Assembly: GCF_014356525.2 (NCBI RefSeq)
Contig: NC_052506.1
Coordinates: forward strand, 9,841,172-9,905,171
Reading direction: 5' to 3'
DNA length: 64,000 nt
Origin: Nilaparvata lugens
Taxonomy: Eukaryota; Arthropoda; Insecta; Hemiptera; Delphacidae
A model generated the notes under the pieces. The model was not told the DNA's origin and did no database searches. It saw nothing but the letters and a program-made list of their open reading frames with translations. The stretch's first letter is position 1. Each line of letters starts with the position of its first letter. Made by a program: the position numbers and the translations under genes. Below, one piece after another: positions 49,120-63,400 of this stretch.

Positions 49120-52100
49120 CTGTGGAAAAATTGAAAACAGGTTAATAAATATTGCAAATGATTCATTATTGAATAGTATAATAAATTATGTTTAAATTTG
49201 ATGATTAAGGGCCGTTTGCACAGTGACAGTTTAATAGTATATTTCGCACCTAGGGCCGAAAATGAGACTTTTCTGGCTCGAAATCGGTTTTCAAGTCCGA
49301 GGCCGTAGGCCGAGGACTAGAAAAGATTGAGAGCCGGAAAAACATTTTTGCCCATGGTGAGAACGTTATTTTTCGCCACACAGAAAAATAAACAATATAT
49401 ACATATATGAGAATAATTGTCTATTATAAGCATTTTCGAAAGCAAAAGTGGAAGGTCATAGCTCTAGCAAATCTGAGGTAATCTGAATATCAGGAAATTG
49501 TCCAAGTATTTTTATTTTTTATTCTGATTTGTCTAAATAACCTAAAAGATTATGTTCAATTATGTAAGAGGTTGAGTTTATACTTTTTATTCTTCCAAAT
49601 GACAATAAGATGATATTATTATAAATGTTTTAATTATTGAATGATAAACACAAATAATGAAAAGTTTTTGATCAGCTGTTTTAGCACACTTGAAATTTGG
49701 CCAATCTGAATGTCAACGGAAGTTTAGATTAGAAGTTCTATCCTACTCTGAAAATCGAATTATTTGAATAGTTTATAATATATATCTTATCTGTATTTTA
49801 TTCATCCAAATAAAATGATAGTATCTTATTGCAAAATACTTTATACAATTCTAGAAGCATAAACTGATTCCGTTTCATAAGCTATTTTGTAAACACGTTC
49901 ACATCAAATCAGAATCAGCTGACTTCAAGATTATTTTACAGCCCTAGGGCCGTAAAAATTTTACCGGCCTGGTCAGAAAACAATCACTTTCGGCCTCCAT
50001 ATGACGCACGTAAACCAGCTCATTACATCCAAGTGGGGCGAAAACTAAATTTCATTTTAAACTGGATTAAATCCGTATCAAGTATCGTTTGTTATTATGT
50101 GTTTCATTTTGAGTTTAAGCCAACAGCTGATTAAATTCAGTTTAAGCTTTGACTGAGCAACCGGCCCAAAGGCTAGGGCCAAACGAGCGCACAAAGTGCG
50201 TCCGTTGTAACTTACTTTTTGACGTCCGTTGTAGAAATACATAGAAGTGAATTGGTGACAACACACGAGGTACGTGCGTACCAAGTAACGGACGGTGATT
50301 TTTGAACTGCGCAGAAATGCTACAACGCACGTCGAGACATGCAAAAGTTAATGCTTCGTCTGGTTCAATTGCGTAAAGCCAACTGACGTTGACGCACCAC
50401 ACTCAACGCTCGTGTGGTGTCATTGGCGACGGCTGTCAAAAAGTAAGTTGCAACGGACGCACTTTGTGCGCTCGTGTGGCCCTAGCCTAACAGTACAAAA
50501 AAGGGCCTATAACGTATATTACAAGTAGTTCTGTGAACAGTAGACCTCACGCAGTATTCTCATCCACAAGTACCTGATTGAAACTATAGACCTTATGGAA
50601 ATACAGCAATAGACTGGCTTCTCCACACAACTGTGTAATCACTTGTCAGCTGATTTATGATGAATAATTCTATAGTCTGATATTTTTACTCTAATATTGG
50701 CGTATGAAGGAGGCTCCTTTTTCCTTTTATATTATCCTTGAAATGCAAAATTTCCAAAAACCTTGTATATACGTTGACGCGCAATTAAAAAAGGAACATA
50801 CCTGTCAAATTTCATGAAAATCTATTACCGCGTTTCGCCGTAAATGCGCAACATATAAACATTTAAACATTAAGAGAAATGCCAAACCGTCGATCTGAAT
50901 CTTAGACCTCACTTCGTTCGGTCAATTATCTATTACTTCACGTTGTATGCTAGGTATTCTCTTTTCAACAATAGCTGCATTTTGTATTTATATTTTTATT
51001 TATGGAGTTAAATAAGCTCTACTTCCTCTGTATTTTCTAGCCCCTTCCATAACCTATAACTTGAATGCAAATTGTGTATAAAAGAGCAAATATGAATTGG
51101 ATTAATATTTATAAAAAAAACTAGTAGTTCTGTGAACAGTAGACCTCGCGCTCAGTAAGTTACATTGACCTGTTGTTATGTTTTCTCAAAAATTAATAAA
51201 TAATTTCAGTTCAGTTCAGTTCAGTTTCAGTTCTTCGCCTCAGTCAATTGACCGGGGAATTGTCAAGTTTTATTATTAATCTCAATATCAAAATTTGATA
51301 TAAATAAAAAAATATTTATTTATTTTTAATATGAATAATCTAATTGTCAAATCTTAATAGTTTATTTTCGCAAGTGCTGGAAAGTATGTTCCTCTGTGTA
51401 TTCAGAAACTGCATAATATGGCCTTACAATCAAGTATTTTTTTAATTCTGAGACAAATAATTTTTTGCTCTCAATAGTTTTGAGATGTAGCGGGAGAAGG
51501 TTGAAGAATCGTGATCCTGTGCAAATTGGAGATCTTCGAAATTTATCTAGTCGGTGCCGAGTGATATTCATATTGGTCTTATTTCTTGTGTTGCAGCTAT
51601 GTTGATTGCCTCTTAAAGGTGGATTTGAGTTTTTGCTAGTATTATAGTTTCCAAGATGTATATAGATATTACTGTAAAAATTTTGTTTTCCAGAAACAGA
51701 GGCCTGCAGTGCTCAATTACATTCGTTTGAAAAATTGTTCTTATTGCCTTTTTTTGTATTCTAAGTATTTGGTCAAGACAGTTTTGGGGTGCAGCTCCCC
51801 AGGCAACAATCCCATATCGCAGGTGCGAAGTAAACAGCGAATAGTAAGCAGTTAGAGCCGTTTTTTCATCCGTAGTATTTCTTATTCGTCGTATCACATA
51901 AAGTGCTGAGGATAATTTCTTAGATAAGTAGTCGCAATGCTGTTTCCAGCTCAAGTTCTTATCGATTATCACACCAAGAAACTTAGTAGAGCCCACCGCC
52001 AGCATGCTGTCCTCTCTCAACTCCTCATCCTCTCTATTGCAGTTGTTTGGTGTGAAGTTGATGAGCGTTGTCTTTTTCTTGTTGATATTGAGTTTCAGAC

Positions 52101-54304
52101 TATTGCAGATTGATGTGGCTTCTTCAAATGCTAGGCTAACTCCACTATTGTTTGCTTTCTGATTGGTAGGTAAAATAATGGTAGTATCGTCAGCAAAAAG
52201 GATGCACGTTTTGTTTTCTGTGAGTAGCTCTGGGAAATCATTAATATAAATAAGGAAAAAAAGAGGTCCTAAGATTGACACCTGAGGTACTCCCCTAGTG
52301 ACTTTCTTCATAGATGAGTGGATGTTTTGTAAGCTTGTTTCGTTCTGGTATAATATGTCCACGTATTGAAATCTCTCAGAGAAATAATTCTGGATCCAAC
52401 GTAAAGCCAGTTCGCTTATGTTGAGCTCTCTGAGCTTAGAAATCAGTATATTTTGGAAATTATGTGGTTTAAATTTATCAATTTAAAATGTCTAGAAAAA
52501 ATCCTAAATAAACATAGAGCTTTCTGTCCTATCGTCCCGGAATATGAGTGTGAGCGCTGTTATCAGGTCTGGCTGCAACTGTCTACAACGTTGATGGAAA
52601 GATACATTTTCAAGATGTTAGATGTTTTTGAACGGGTAGTATTATAGTCCACTAGACAGCTGATTTATGATGAATAATTCTAAAGTCTGATTTTTACTCT
52701 AATATTGGAGTTCAAAGGAGACTCCTTTTCCTTTTGTATTATCATTAAAATGCAAAATTTCAAAAAACCGTATGTATACGTCGACGCGAAATTCAAAAAG
52801 GAACATACCTGTCAAATTTCATGAAAATCTATTGCTGCGTTTCGCTGTAAATGCGGAAGATAAAAACATAAAGAGAAATGCAAAACCGTCGACTTGAATC
52901 TTGGACCTCACTTCGCTCGGTCAATTATATAGATCTTGTTGGAAAATTCTATTTACAGTACGCGTCCCGTAGCTTTGCCTCAGTGACTTAGAAACGGCAT
53001 ATTAGCAAGGTATGGTTCGCGGGCTAATATTCACGGCTTTGCAAAGCCATGAGGCTTCAGAGACTCATTCCTAGATAGAGGAAGCTCCCTACACACAGAG
53101 ATTCTTCATGAATGAGAGAGTTGCAACGATCACCAACCATGGAAAGAGCATGTTGAACGAATGTCAGCTGATAGGCTGTGTTGTGCTAAAAGGACGTAAC
53201 TCCAAAAGCTCCTTGTTCATCTTTTCGGATGCAACACGTTGCTTTTGAGAAGATACAAAAGAGCATAATTATGTTGCTTATGGAAAGATACATTTTCAAA
53301 AATGTTCTATGTTTTTGAACGGGTACTATTGCAGTCTATAGTGAGGTCCACATTATAATGGCAGTGTACGATTGACAATACTGTTGCTGTCCTTTTCTAT
53401 CATACAACAAAACAAATAGCACTATCTCTCTCTCGCTTTGCAGTGTTGTCTATTTGCTAGAATATTTTATATTTACTTTTGACAGTCACTGTACAAAACT
53501 GAACAAACCATCATTCTCAGCCGCCATTTTTTTTCTTCATTCTATCAAAATACTTGAGTACACAAGTCGTACAATTGATTTAAAATGTATTTTTGAAACA
53601 ATGAAATAATTTTTAAACATTACCTTATGAGAAACACAAATCAAAATACCTGAAATGACATTTTAAAAGTTGATAACTAACCATCCTAGACTTCATCCAT
53701 GCTTAAGTTAGCCTACCCTACATGCATAGGTTAGACCTACTCCTACCGGTATAAATAGGCTAATATTGAAAAATTATTTCAGAATTAATCCATTGAAATT
53801 ACTTATTTTTAAATAGGATTTATATTTTTCTATTATTTTTAAAGAAAATTGGAATAGAATACCTACCAAATAACTCAATTTCTGTTGTTTTGAAATTCAG
53901 ATTGTTGTATCACAGCTTTTTAAATTAGCCGCCATTTCAGGTTTGTATAAAAATAAAAATCTGATCTGTCATAAAAGCAAATTTTTGAATCAAATTATGA
54001 AAAAATATATTTTCTTGATCATTTTGACATTAAATTGATTATTTTATCAAGAAATGATAATTATTATTAGATTGAATTTAATGGGATGAATTGAGTAACA
54101 GCTGTGTACAGTCAGTGGCAAAATGGAGAGACTTGGCAACGTTTTTACTTTCCTTGCCCTATTACCATAGGTAAGGAAAGTATTGCTTTCCGAAAAAATT
54201 AAGGTACCCGAATTTCTAAATTTCTATACGTTTCAAGGCCTCCTGAGTCCAAAAAAGTGGTTTTTGGGTATTGGTCTGTGTATTATATATATTTATTTTT
54301 TATC

Positions 54305-54367
<63 letters not shown>

Positions 54368-54374
54368 GTGTGTG

Positions 54375-54423
<49 letters not shown>

Positions 54424-57400
54424 AGTGTATGTGCGTCTGTGTACACGATATCTCATCACCCAATTAACGGAATGACTTGAAATTTGGAACTTAAGGTCTT
54501 TCCCCTATAAGGATCCGACACGAACAATTTCGAACAAATCCAATTTAAGATGGCGGCTAAAATGGCGAAAATGTTGTCAAAAACAAGGTTTTTCGCGATT
54601 TTCTCGAAAACGGCTCCAACGATTTTGATCAAATTCATACCTAGAATAGTCATTGATATGCTCTATCAACTGCCACAAGTCTCATATCTGTAAAAATTTC
54701 AGGAGCTCCGCCACATCAATGCAAAGTGTGATTTTAGATTCTTGATTATCAGGCTTCAGATACAATTCAAACAGAAAATTTCAAGTGGAAAAGATTGAGC
54801 ATAAAAATCTCTACAATTAATGTTCAGTGACATTTTCACCTAAAATTGGAAATAAGCTCGAAATTCGAGAAAATGTGTTTATCCAATAAAGCAAACTGTT
54901 GGAAACTGTTGATTCTATTAAATCATTCACTATGAAGAGATAGTAGACTTCGTGTGTCTCCAGCGTTATTGTCCTGTCACCAGCTGGCAGATCTTTGAAT
55001 AGTAGACTTGGAATGCGCGTGTACACTTGCGTCAGGTGATAAATTTTTATAACAGCAAGGAAAGTTGTGTGAGTGCGCCACACCAGATTTTTCTCCTATC
55101 TTTCTTCACTGCCAATATAACGTGGACCTTACTATAGTGGCCCTCTGCCGATAGGCAAAGCTACAGGACCCGGACTGCACCAGTATATGGAATGTGATTG
55201 TGCTATTTATAATTTGATATTGTTAGAATACGAACTTTTAGGTGAGGTGGAATTGAATTTCCATTTACCTTATAGCAATATCTCTTCTGGCAGATAACGC
55301 TCTCTTGATCATATCTACCCCTGAGAACAAGTTTCGACGCTGGGAGTGTTTCAGTCGTAATTGAGAGTGAATACCAGCCACAGGGTGCAGCAATTTCAAT
55401 TCTGGTTTTGGTTCTTTCACTTCTGCCTCATCTCCGTCTTCTTCAGGTTTTGCAACTTCAGCTGCTGAAAAACCAAATTAAAAGAAGTTAATCATCAATG
55501 AATTTTTTCCTACAGATACCTTGAAAAGTGGCCATTATTCCTGCACTGATTAGGCTACAGAACGCAAAGAATCACTTTTCCGCTCTAGTGCGCAAAGTAT
55601 TACTTTGCGTACTCCAGATTTGCAACATGGCAATACAAAATAGTTGGTGGATTAGTGCACGAAAACAAAAATTAATTTGGTAACAATGACTGTGGTTCTT
55701 TCGGTGCAGCAAACTGCCATTTTGCGCACTAGTTGCACAAATAACTATTTCAGTCTTCAGTTTGATTTTTTTTTCATTCTCAAGTATTGAAAATAAAGAA
55801 TTGATTTTAAACTTGGATTTTTGTGGATATTATTCATTCAATTAATCTATTTCGGACTATGTGTAACCTTATCTAAATTTGGGAGAGGAATAGCACAAGG
55901 TTACCTTATTTTCTCTCCCTAACATTTTGATGATGTACTTATTGTATGAATAAATGAAGAATTATTTGATTCAAGAGGACCGGATTCATAATACAGTAAC
56001 TGATTATCAGACAGTAGTAAATAAAGAAGAACAATCATAGCAGGAACACACAGACAAATCACCAATATTAAAACAAAACAGAAGTTGAGATACATAGATT
56101 ATGAACCTGTTCACACAATATTATGAGATTTATGCAATCAGATCAGAATTCATATGATGAAAATATTAAACATGCATTGACAGAATAGAATGAGATACAT
56201 AGTACTTGATCGACTTCAAACAATTCTGACCGATTTATCAAAACTCTCAACGATTTAGTCATGATAAGAGGAGTAACACCTCTAATACAAGGCCCTGACC
56301 TACGATATTTATACATTTATTTATTTATTTATACATTGAAACATAGGTTACAATATCATTCTCAACTATGAATGATTGGGGAAGGAACAACAGGCTTGAA
56401 GCACGAACCGATCCTTCCCCAAATTTAGATAGAAATTGCAACGTCGCAGTGTAGGCCTAGAATCTAATACATGATTGGTGATAAAGATTTTAAAAAATAC
56501 CAGCTGATCTTTTTCACCAATCATGTATTAGATTGTAGGCCTACACTGCGACGTTGCAACATCGTAGGCCGCGGCCTTGTATTAGAGGTGGCTCTGAGAG
56601 TACTGTTTTATATCTTTATGCTTTTTATTAGAAATGTACAGTTTCGTAGAAACTAGAAACAGTATATTCTTACTCAATACAAGAGTTTCTGCTATGATTT
56701 ACATTACAAAACTTTTTGTGCCATTTGGTACAATTTAAAAAGTTCTCATCTTAGAAATGCAAGTCTTCTCATTAAAATAGATGAAATATATTTTAAAATG
56801 GCATTATTTTTACTATTGAATGATATGAAAAACTTTATTTAAAGATTTGTTTTTCTTGAAATTATTCAACTTTCAAAATTTCCCGTTTCTTTGAAACACA
56901 CTGTAGTAATGTAATAATGAGTACTGACCAGCCTTCTGCTGTATGTCGTTGTACATTTTTTCGCCGGCATACTTGAGCGAGATGCCAATTCGGGCGAGTA
57001 TGCGCAGAGGCTCAAAGCGTCGCCTCGCGGCGCCCGGCTGGTCGCTGTCTGCGTCGGGACGCTTCGGTCGCGTCTCCGCCACCAGGCTCGCCCAGTCCAC
57101 GCCCAAAGCATCGCCAAGTCCTAGCACAATAATCAATCATTCTAATCAACTGCCGCCAAACAGATTTTAAATAATCGTACGTACAATAAAATTTATTCAT
57201 ACATACATTATAGAACATTTGACCTTGATATGGAGAAATTTTTACAATATCTCTGTTCATAATGTAAACAATAACGGGGCACCGAGCTTCACTCGTTATT
57301 TATTTATTGATAAACCGAACTCAATTCTTTAAAATGATTGGGGAAGGACTAACAGGCACAGCCCAAAACTGTTTCTTCCCCGAATTTTGATTTATACACT

Positions 57401-60400
57401 ATAAATATTCCAAAAAGTAGGTTATGTTCCATACACTTGAATTCAGGTCCAATTTTCAGTCCAAATATTTGAAAACAGAAAAGTTCTAATTTAGATTGTT
57501 TACAAACCAAATTGAATGAAAACATAACACTCACTAATCACTTAAAACTGTGAAATAATGAATAACTTCAAATATTATGATATACTCCAATTTAGAATGA
57601 TATACCATGTAATGTCAACAAATCAGATTAATTTGATCAAGCCTATTGAAATTTCTAGATAATATTTTTCTCGTGAGATACGGTAAGCTGATTGATTACA
57701 CAGCTGATCTCCCACACAGGCACACGCATCTTTTGTTATCGACAGACGACGGAATTATCTTCCGTTTTTCCAAGGATGAATAATTATTATCCTTTTCATG
57801 TCCTTCAGCGACTTTTCCCAGGGATGAGACCTAGTGCAATCGAATTTTTATATCATAAACCTTCTATGTTCCAAATTTCGTGAAAATCGTTAGAGCCGTT
57901 TTCGAGATCCGTTGGACATAAATAACCAGATATAAAAATATTAACAAACATACAGAAATTGCTCGCTTAATATAATAGGATTTCATTTTATAGCCAACAA
58001 GAAATAATTTACAAACAAATTACCAGGACAGCTAGCTTTGTAGATAAGGGAATCTGGAAAGAGAATCGGGAGAAATGTTTACAAATCCCAGAAACTACAA
58101 TGCATGATTTTTCACTCGTTCCACCATGTACACTTCAAGAAATCCTCCATGGGAAAAAGTACTCGGAGGTAACAGAGTGTGGTAATATTGGAGAGAGATG
58201 GAGAGGAAGGTGGGCTCAAGATGCACACCCAAAAATACAAACACAAAAACTGTTCCAATAAAACAGTTACAATGAGGAAAACAATAGAAAATACCGTACC
58301 GTTTTCTGAATGGTGTGGTGTGCTGGAAAGAAAAAGGAGGAAAAAACACCTTGCCTACTATGGTTTCCGATGTAATAGTAGGCCTAACAATAGCACGGTT
58401 TATGCTTGAATGACGAGGATTCAGATTCAGATTCCTTTATTCATGTGTTTAACAAAACATAATTCAACTTACGTTCTAGCGTTAAAAGTAAATACCAATA
58501 GCAGTAAAATAACATGGTGAATCATATTAAACTAAAGAGTTCTACAATATTATTGAGCAAGAAAAATGATGAACTATGCTAAAACTAAGGTACCACTGTA
58601 ATGTTTTCATATGAAACGGTGAAGTTTGGACCTTAAGAAGTCCATTCTCAGAGAGGGTATCGAGGATACCCTCCCCTTCAGCACTTAACCGCAGAGATAC
58701 TTTTTGTTTCAGTGTCTGGATATGAGACATGATTTTAGAGTGAAGCAAGATGGGCTGATTTAGGCATCAAATAAAGACCATACGATTGAATGGATAAATT
58801 TACTAACGTAGACAAAATTGTACACAATAAATTAAATGAAGAATTGTAGAATACAAGAAATGGTGTAGAGAATGAAAGACAAGGACACAGACAACAAATT
58901 TTAATCAGATGCTGACTTTATAACGTGAATCTGACTATAGCTTATCCTGAATATTTTCATATCCTGAATATTCTAGTATTATTCAGAATTTTTCATCATT
59001 TTAGTAGTTTGTTATTGTAGTTGGCAAAAAGACCACCTGGAGATCTGACCAATCTTAATGAGGAGCCATACCGAGTTCCAAAGCTTCATCTTAAATACAA
59101 TTGGAATTAAAAATGTAATATTGATGTTCAAATTGTGAAAAGTGGTCATGCATGCAATACAAAAATAATTAATTTCTCTGTTATTCTCTGACCAATCTTA
59201 ATAAATGAGATATCGTTGAAATCTTGATAAAATTTGCTAACTTTTATGTCTCTTGTAAATTTTCTTTAAACTGAACGGTTTTCGTGAAATTTGAGTCGAA
59301 AATTTAAAATGACCGCCATTTTGAAAATTTACATAGAAATTCTTTTATTTTATTTTTTAAAGTTAAGTCTTTATAGCATAAATATTCATAAACACTCTGT
59401 ATATTCAAAGTTATGGTATTCGTATTAAATGAAACTGTGCAATAAGAAAGTTATGTATATAACTAACTACATACATAACGATAGTTTACAACTAGAGAAG
59501 GCCGTGATATAACTGATTCTATTACAAGCCAATCTTGACAGAAGGCTACAGTATATTTTGGAAAATTGAAAAAGCAAAAAACAAAGAATATTTCAACGGA
59601 AGTTAAGGATTTACTACTGTTAATATCGTATTCGAAATTATTTATATGTAGTAGAATCAAGGAAAACAGCATTACCCTTGGCTTTTCTTCTTGAAGCAGC
59701 TTTGTTAGCCCTTGCTTCCTCTTCCAGTTCCTCATCTGATATTTCTTCAAAGTCAAGATTATCAACACCTTCTTCATCAACTGTTCTATCATCAGCTAAT
59801 CTGTAAAAAACAGAGGTGTTCAGAAAATCAGTACCTAGCAATACTTGAAAGTAAAGTAAAGATCAAGACTATATTCATTATAAAGAACTAGATTACCCGG
59901 CGAACTTCTTACCGCTAAAAAGCCAATGTATCTCATGTCACACTTGACTTTGTTTGGTGAATCATGAAATTTATCTGCTAATCAATACATCTCAATACGG
60001 ACTTCCTATGTGCTTAAAACGACCGTTTTAATACCAGTAAACAATTTTATCACAGAGTGACGTATTTAATACAGCTGGTAAGTTTAGATGCTAAATCATA
60101 TTATCACAGCATGATATTAAGCTAAATCATATTATCACAGCATGATATTAAATCATCATGATTTTGAATAAACATGATCTTCCCGTTCTACGTTAGCCGC
60201 TCGGCCGACAATTTCGAAAACATAGGTCTGTAAAATAGATTAATATATAATTATTATTAGCCCCCCTATTCAAATTTCTGGTCAGAAACCATCCCCAATA
60301 TTCACACAACATATTCCCAAAGTTTCATGCCGTTCTGTCCAGTAGTTTTCGAGTCTATAGGGAACAAACAAACAAACTAACACACAAACAGACATTCATT

Positions 60401-63400
60401 TTTATATATATAGATGTTTCTAAAATAGACAAACTTTATGAGTGGGTTCCTTACATTGAAATGAAGTAAAGTTCTAGTAAACGTGGGTGTCAAAATGCAT
60501 TGTAAACAAGATAATGATGGCAAACGTTTGAACATTTTTTCATTTCTTAAATATGTGGAGGCCTTATGAAGGAACCTACTTGAATAAAGAATTATTATTT
60601 CTCATTTAAATTAGCTAAGAATTCGAATAGAACAAAATATAAGAGAGCAACTTTAATATATTGTTGAACTAATGTGAAAAAATGCCAAAAATGTGATTTT
60701 TCAATCTAAAAAACATATAAGTAGATTACTTTTACTTCAAAGGTATTCTAATTCGATGAAAATAGTAGATTATTCAATTCTAAAGAAAACATTACCAGTT
60801 GCTTTTTGTCTAAAACGCACCCAAACCTCACAATTCTGGTATTTTATTGATCAAAACAAAGATTTTTCAAATGTGCTATTTCTTTGTCTTTTCTGTCTCC
60901 TTTGTTTCCTGATCTATAAGGTTTTGGGTGCGTTTTAGGTCCGTAAATTACGTACATTTAATAGTTTACAAGATTGTCGGCCTGACCGACCAAGAATGTT
61001 AACCGTGGAAGTCTGAATTTTAGTGCTATAAAGTTTCATTTCATTTCATTCATTAATACAATTACAAATCATATAGCAATGACTGGAAGAAAGCTTAGTC
61101 CGAAACTGAACTTCTCCCAAATTTTATATACAGTAACGTTTCTAAAAGATAGAGGTTATATTTACACTTATTCAAGTCCAATTTCCAAAGTCATATATAT
61201 AACTTTGGGTTACGTTGAATGAAAAAGACTGAAAAATTGTCAAAAACCACAGATTTATTGATACGGTACTTAGAAAGACCGGTTTCGGTTATTACACCAT
61301 TGTCAATCTCTGATAAACATGTTTATCAGAGATTGACAATGGTCTAATAACCGAAACCGGTCTTTCTAAGTATCAATAAATCTGTGGTTTTTGACAATTT
61401 CTCAGTCTTTTTCATTCAATATGAATAATTACCACAATATCAACTTCTCAACTACACAAAAAAATTTGTGTTACGTCCTTAATAAAACACTCATTCAAAT
61501 AATTGCTAATAAAATAAAATAAATTTATTGTTAATAAAATAAATCAAGACCATTATTAGGAAGTCATATAAAACAGAACCAACTTAGATCCCATATTAAC
61601 ATTTCAACATTTTGCATTCAATTTTTTCACATATCGTCTTTTCGAAATAAAGGATAAATTAAATTTGAAAGCTACACATTTGTCTAAATGAACAAATGAC
61701 TCACCTTTGTTCCAAAGAGTCATTGATAGTAGAATTATTGGCAGTAGAAATAGGAGTCTGAGGCATACTGGACTGATTCAATGTCGGAATATGAACAGAT
61801 TTGGAGTCCATTTCATCCATTTCAGCATCAAGCTCTGTGCCTGGTCCTTCCTGTGGAGAAACATACAAGAAACTGTTATTAAATGTAATTCTAAATAAAA
61901 CATAGCTTTCTAAAAACATTCAACTCGGAAGATGGGATGGTAAGGGTATGTATCTGTTTTTTAATTCCATTTTGAGTTTTCTTTATTAAAATAACTGAGT
62001 GACATACATTGATAAAAAGTTCAACTGATTCCCTTTCAAATAAAAATTGAGGAAAACAGGATTGGAGTAGCTAAAAAATGTTATAAACTTCAATACATAA
62101 CCGAAATGGTACATACTTGAGACCATTTATTCTTTTCATTATCATTGGAGAAAAATCTACATATTACGCTTGACTACATATATTAAAAATAGAATATTAA
62201 CCTTGAAAATCAGGGAGTAATTAATCTTACTATATTGAAATAGATTAAGACCGGTTGCAGACGAACGACTGTGGGATGTGGGAGCGATTATTTTCCTTCT
62301 GTGGTACCACAAACGCAGCTCATACGGAATACATTGGCAGGCATGGCAGTGGCACTGATACTTCCACATGACTTTGCGCGCTGAGGCAGCGATTATTTTT
62401 CTTGCGATTGTTGTATCACTGGTTCGAGCACTACGCTTCCCCTTACTTCTGTACCACAATCGCAGTCGCTGTGACTTTGAAAACAGCTGTATGATAAAAA
62501 CAGCTGATAAACAGTTGATAAAAACACCCGAGTATGATACAAACATCTGAAAACTGTTGCACTAATGCGCGTTTTCTCGAATGTAGTGTCACCTTAAAGA
62601 GATATAGACCCACAATGCCTATGCCTTCCCAATGATAGCTCTTACTTGAAATTGAAGGCCGCCATTGGGGTATTTTAGCACAAAGTATTATATCTATATA
62701 TTTGTAGTATTATAGATTACAAAGGCATTGGTATGTAATAATCTTATAGGTTGCCCCCTCAATGGCCGATTTCAATTCCAAGTACGACACTAGCGCTGCA
62801 TGTGAGTCTATGCATCTTCAAGGTCTTTGAGTGTGAAAGTCTCTCTGACTTAGGCCGGTTGCAGATGAACCACTATCGCATGTGGGATGTGGGACCGACA
62901 TACCACAGAACAATACGACTATCGCAGAGAGACTCTCACACTACATTCGAGAAAACTACAAAAGTGGCATGAAAAAGATGACGAGGCCATACTCTGGCTC
63001 AAAAACTTAAAAATGTATGTATGAATTGTTTGTTTTTATTTGTTTCTGCCACTGTCTATCCATACAACATATACACGTTGCCCCACGAAGAGGTTTAGAC
63101 TCAACTCACACTTACGTGACTCAGGTCGAGAAGAGACTTGACTCTAGTCGAGAGCATGTGTTTCCAAATGGTGACACTCAGACCAGTCGATTCTAGTCTC
63201 ACCATTTGAAAACACATGCTCTCGACTAGAGTCGAGTCTCTTCTCAACCTGAGTCGCGTAAGTGTGAGTTCAGCCTTACACTTTTAATTCTATATTACGT
63301 GCCCAATAATGCACAGAGCTTTTTCAAATTTTACACACTTTAAAAAGTAGGTTCTTAAAATATTCTGGGGAAATTTCAGCTCCCTAACCTTCGTAGGAAC

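Larger units (their letters stand above)
53335..55137. mobile_element. MITE, CTATAGTGAGG-ended family (copy 4), carrying an insert
   Basis: The left end CTATAGTGAGGTCCACATTA and right end TATAACGTGGACCTTACTAT are inverse. The large interior includes the CTTTCCTTGC repeat at 54147-55096, which explains its unusual size. Confidence 0.5.

Noticed and set aside
54183..54480. Frames coding runs of Ile-Tyr and Cys-Val
   Set aside because: Translation of the (TA)n(TG)n microsatellite.
55560..55620. ACGCAAAGTAATACTTTGCG-like short hairpin
   Set aside because: Only about 9 bp of stem and no partner copy; too weak to call an element.
56866..57260. Other frames across the ZC3H13-like exon at 56929-57120
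   Set aside because: Only one frame fits the phases of both neighbouring exons and carries the VDWASL motif.
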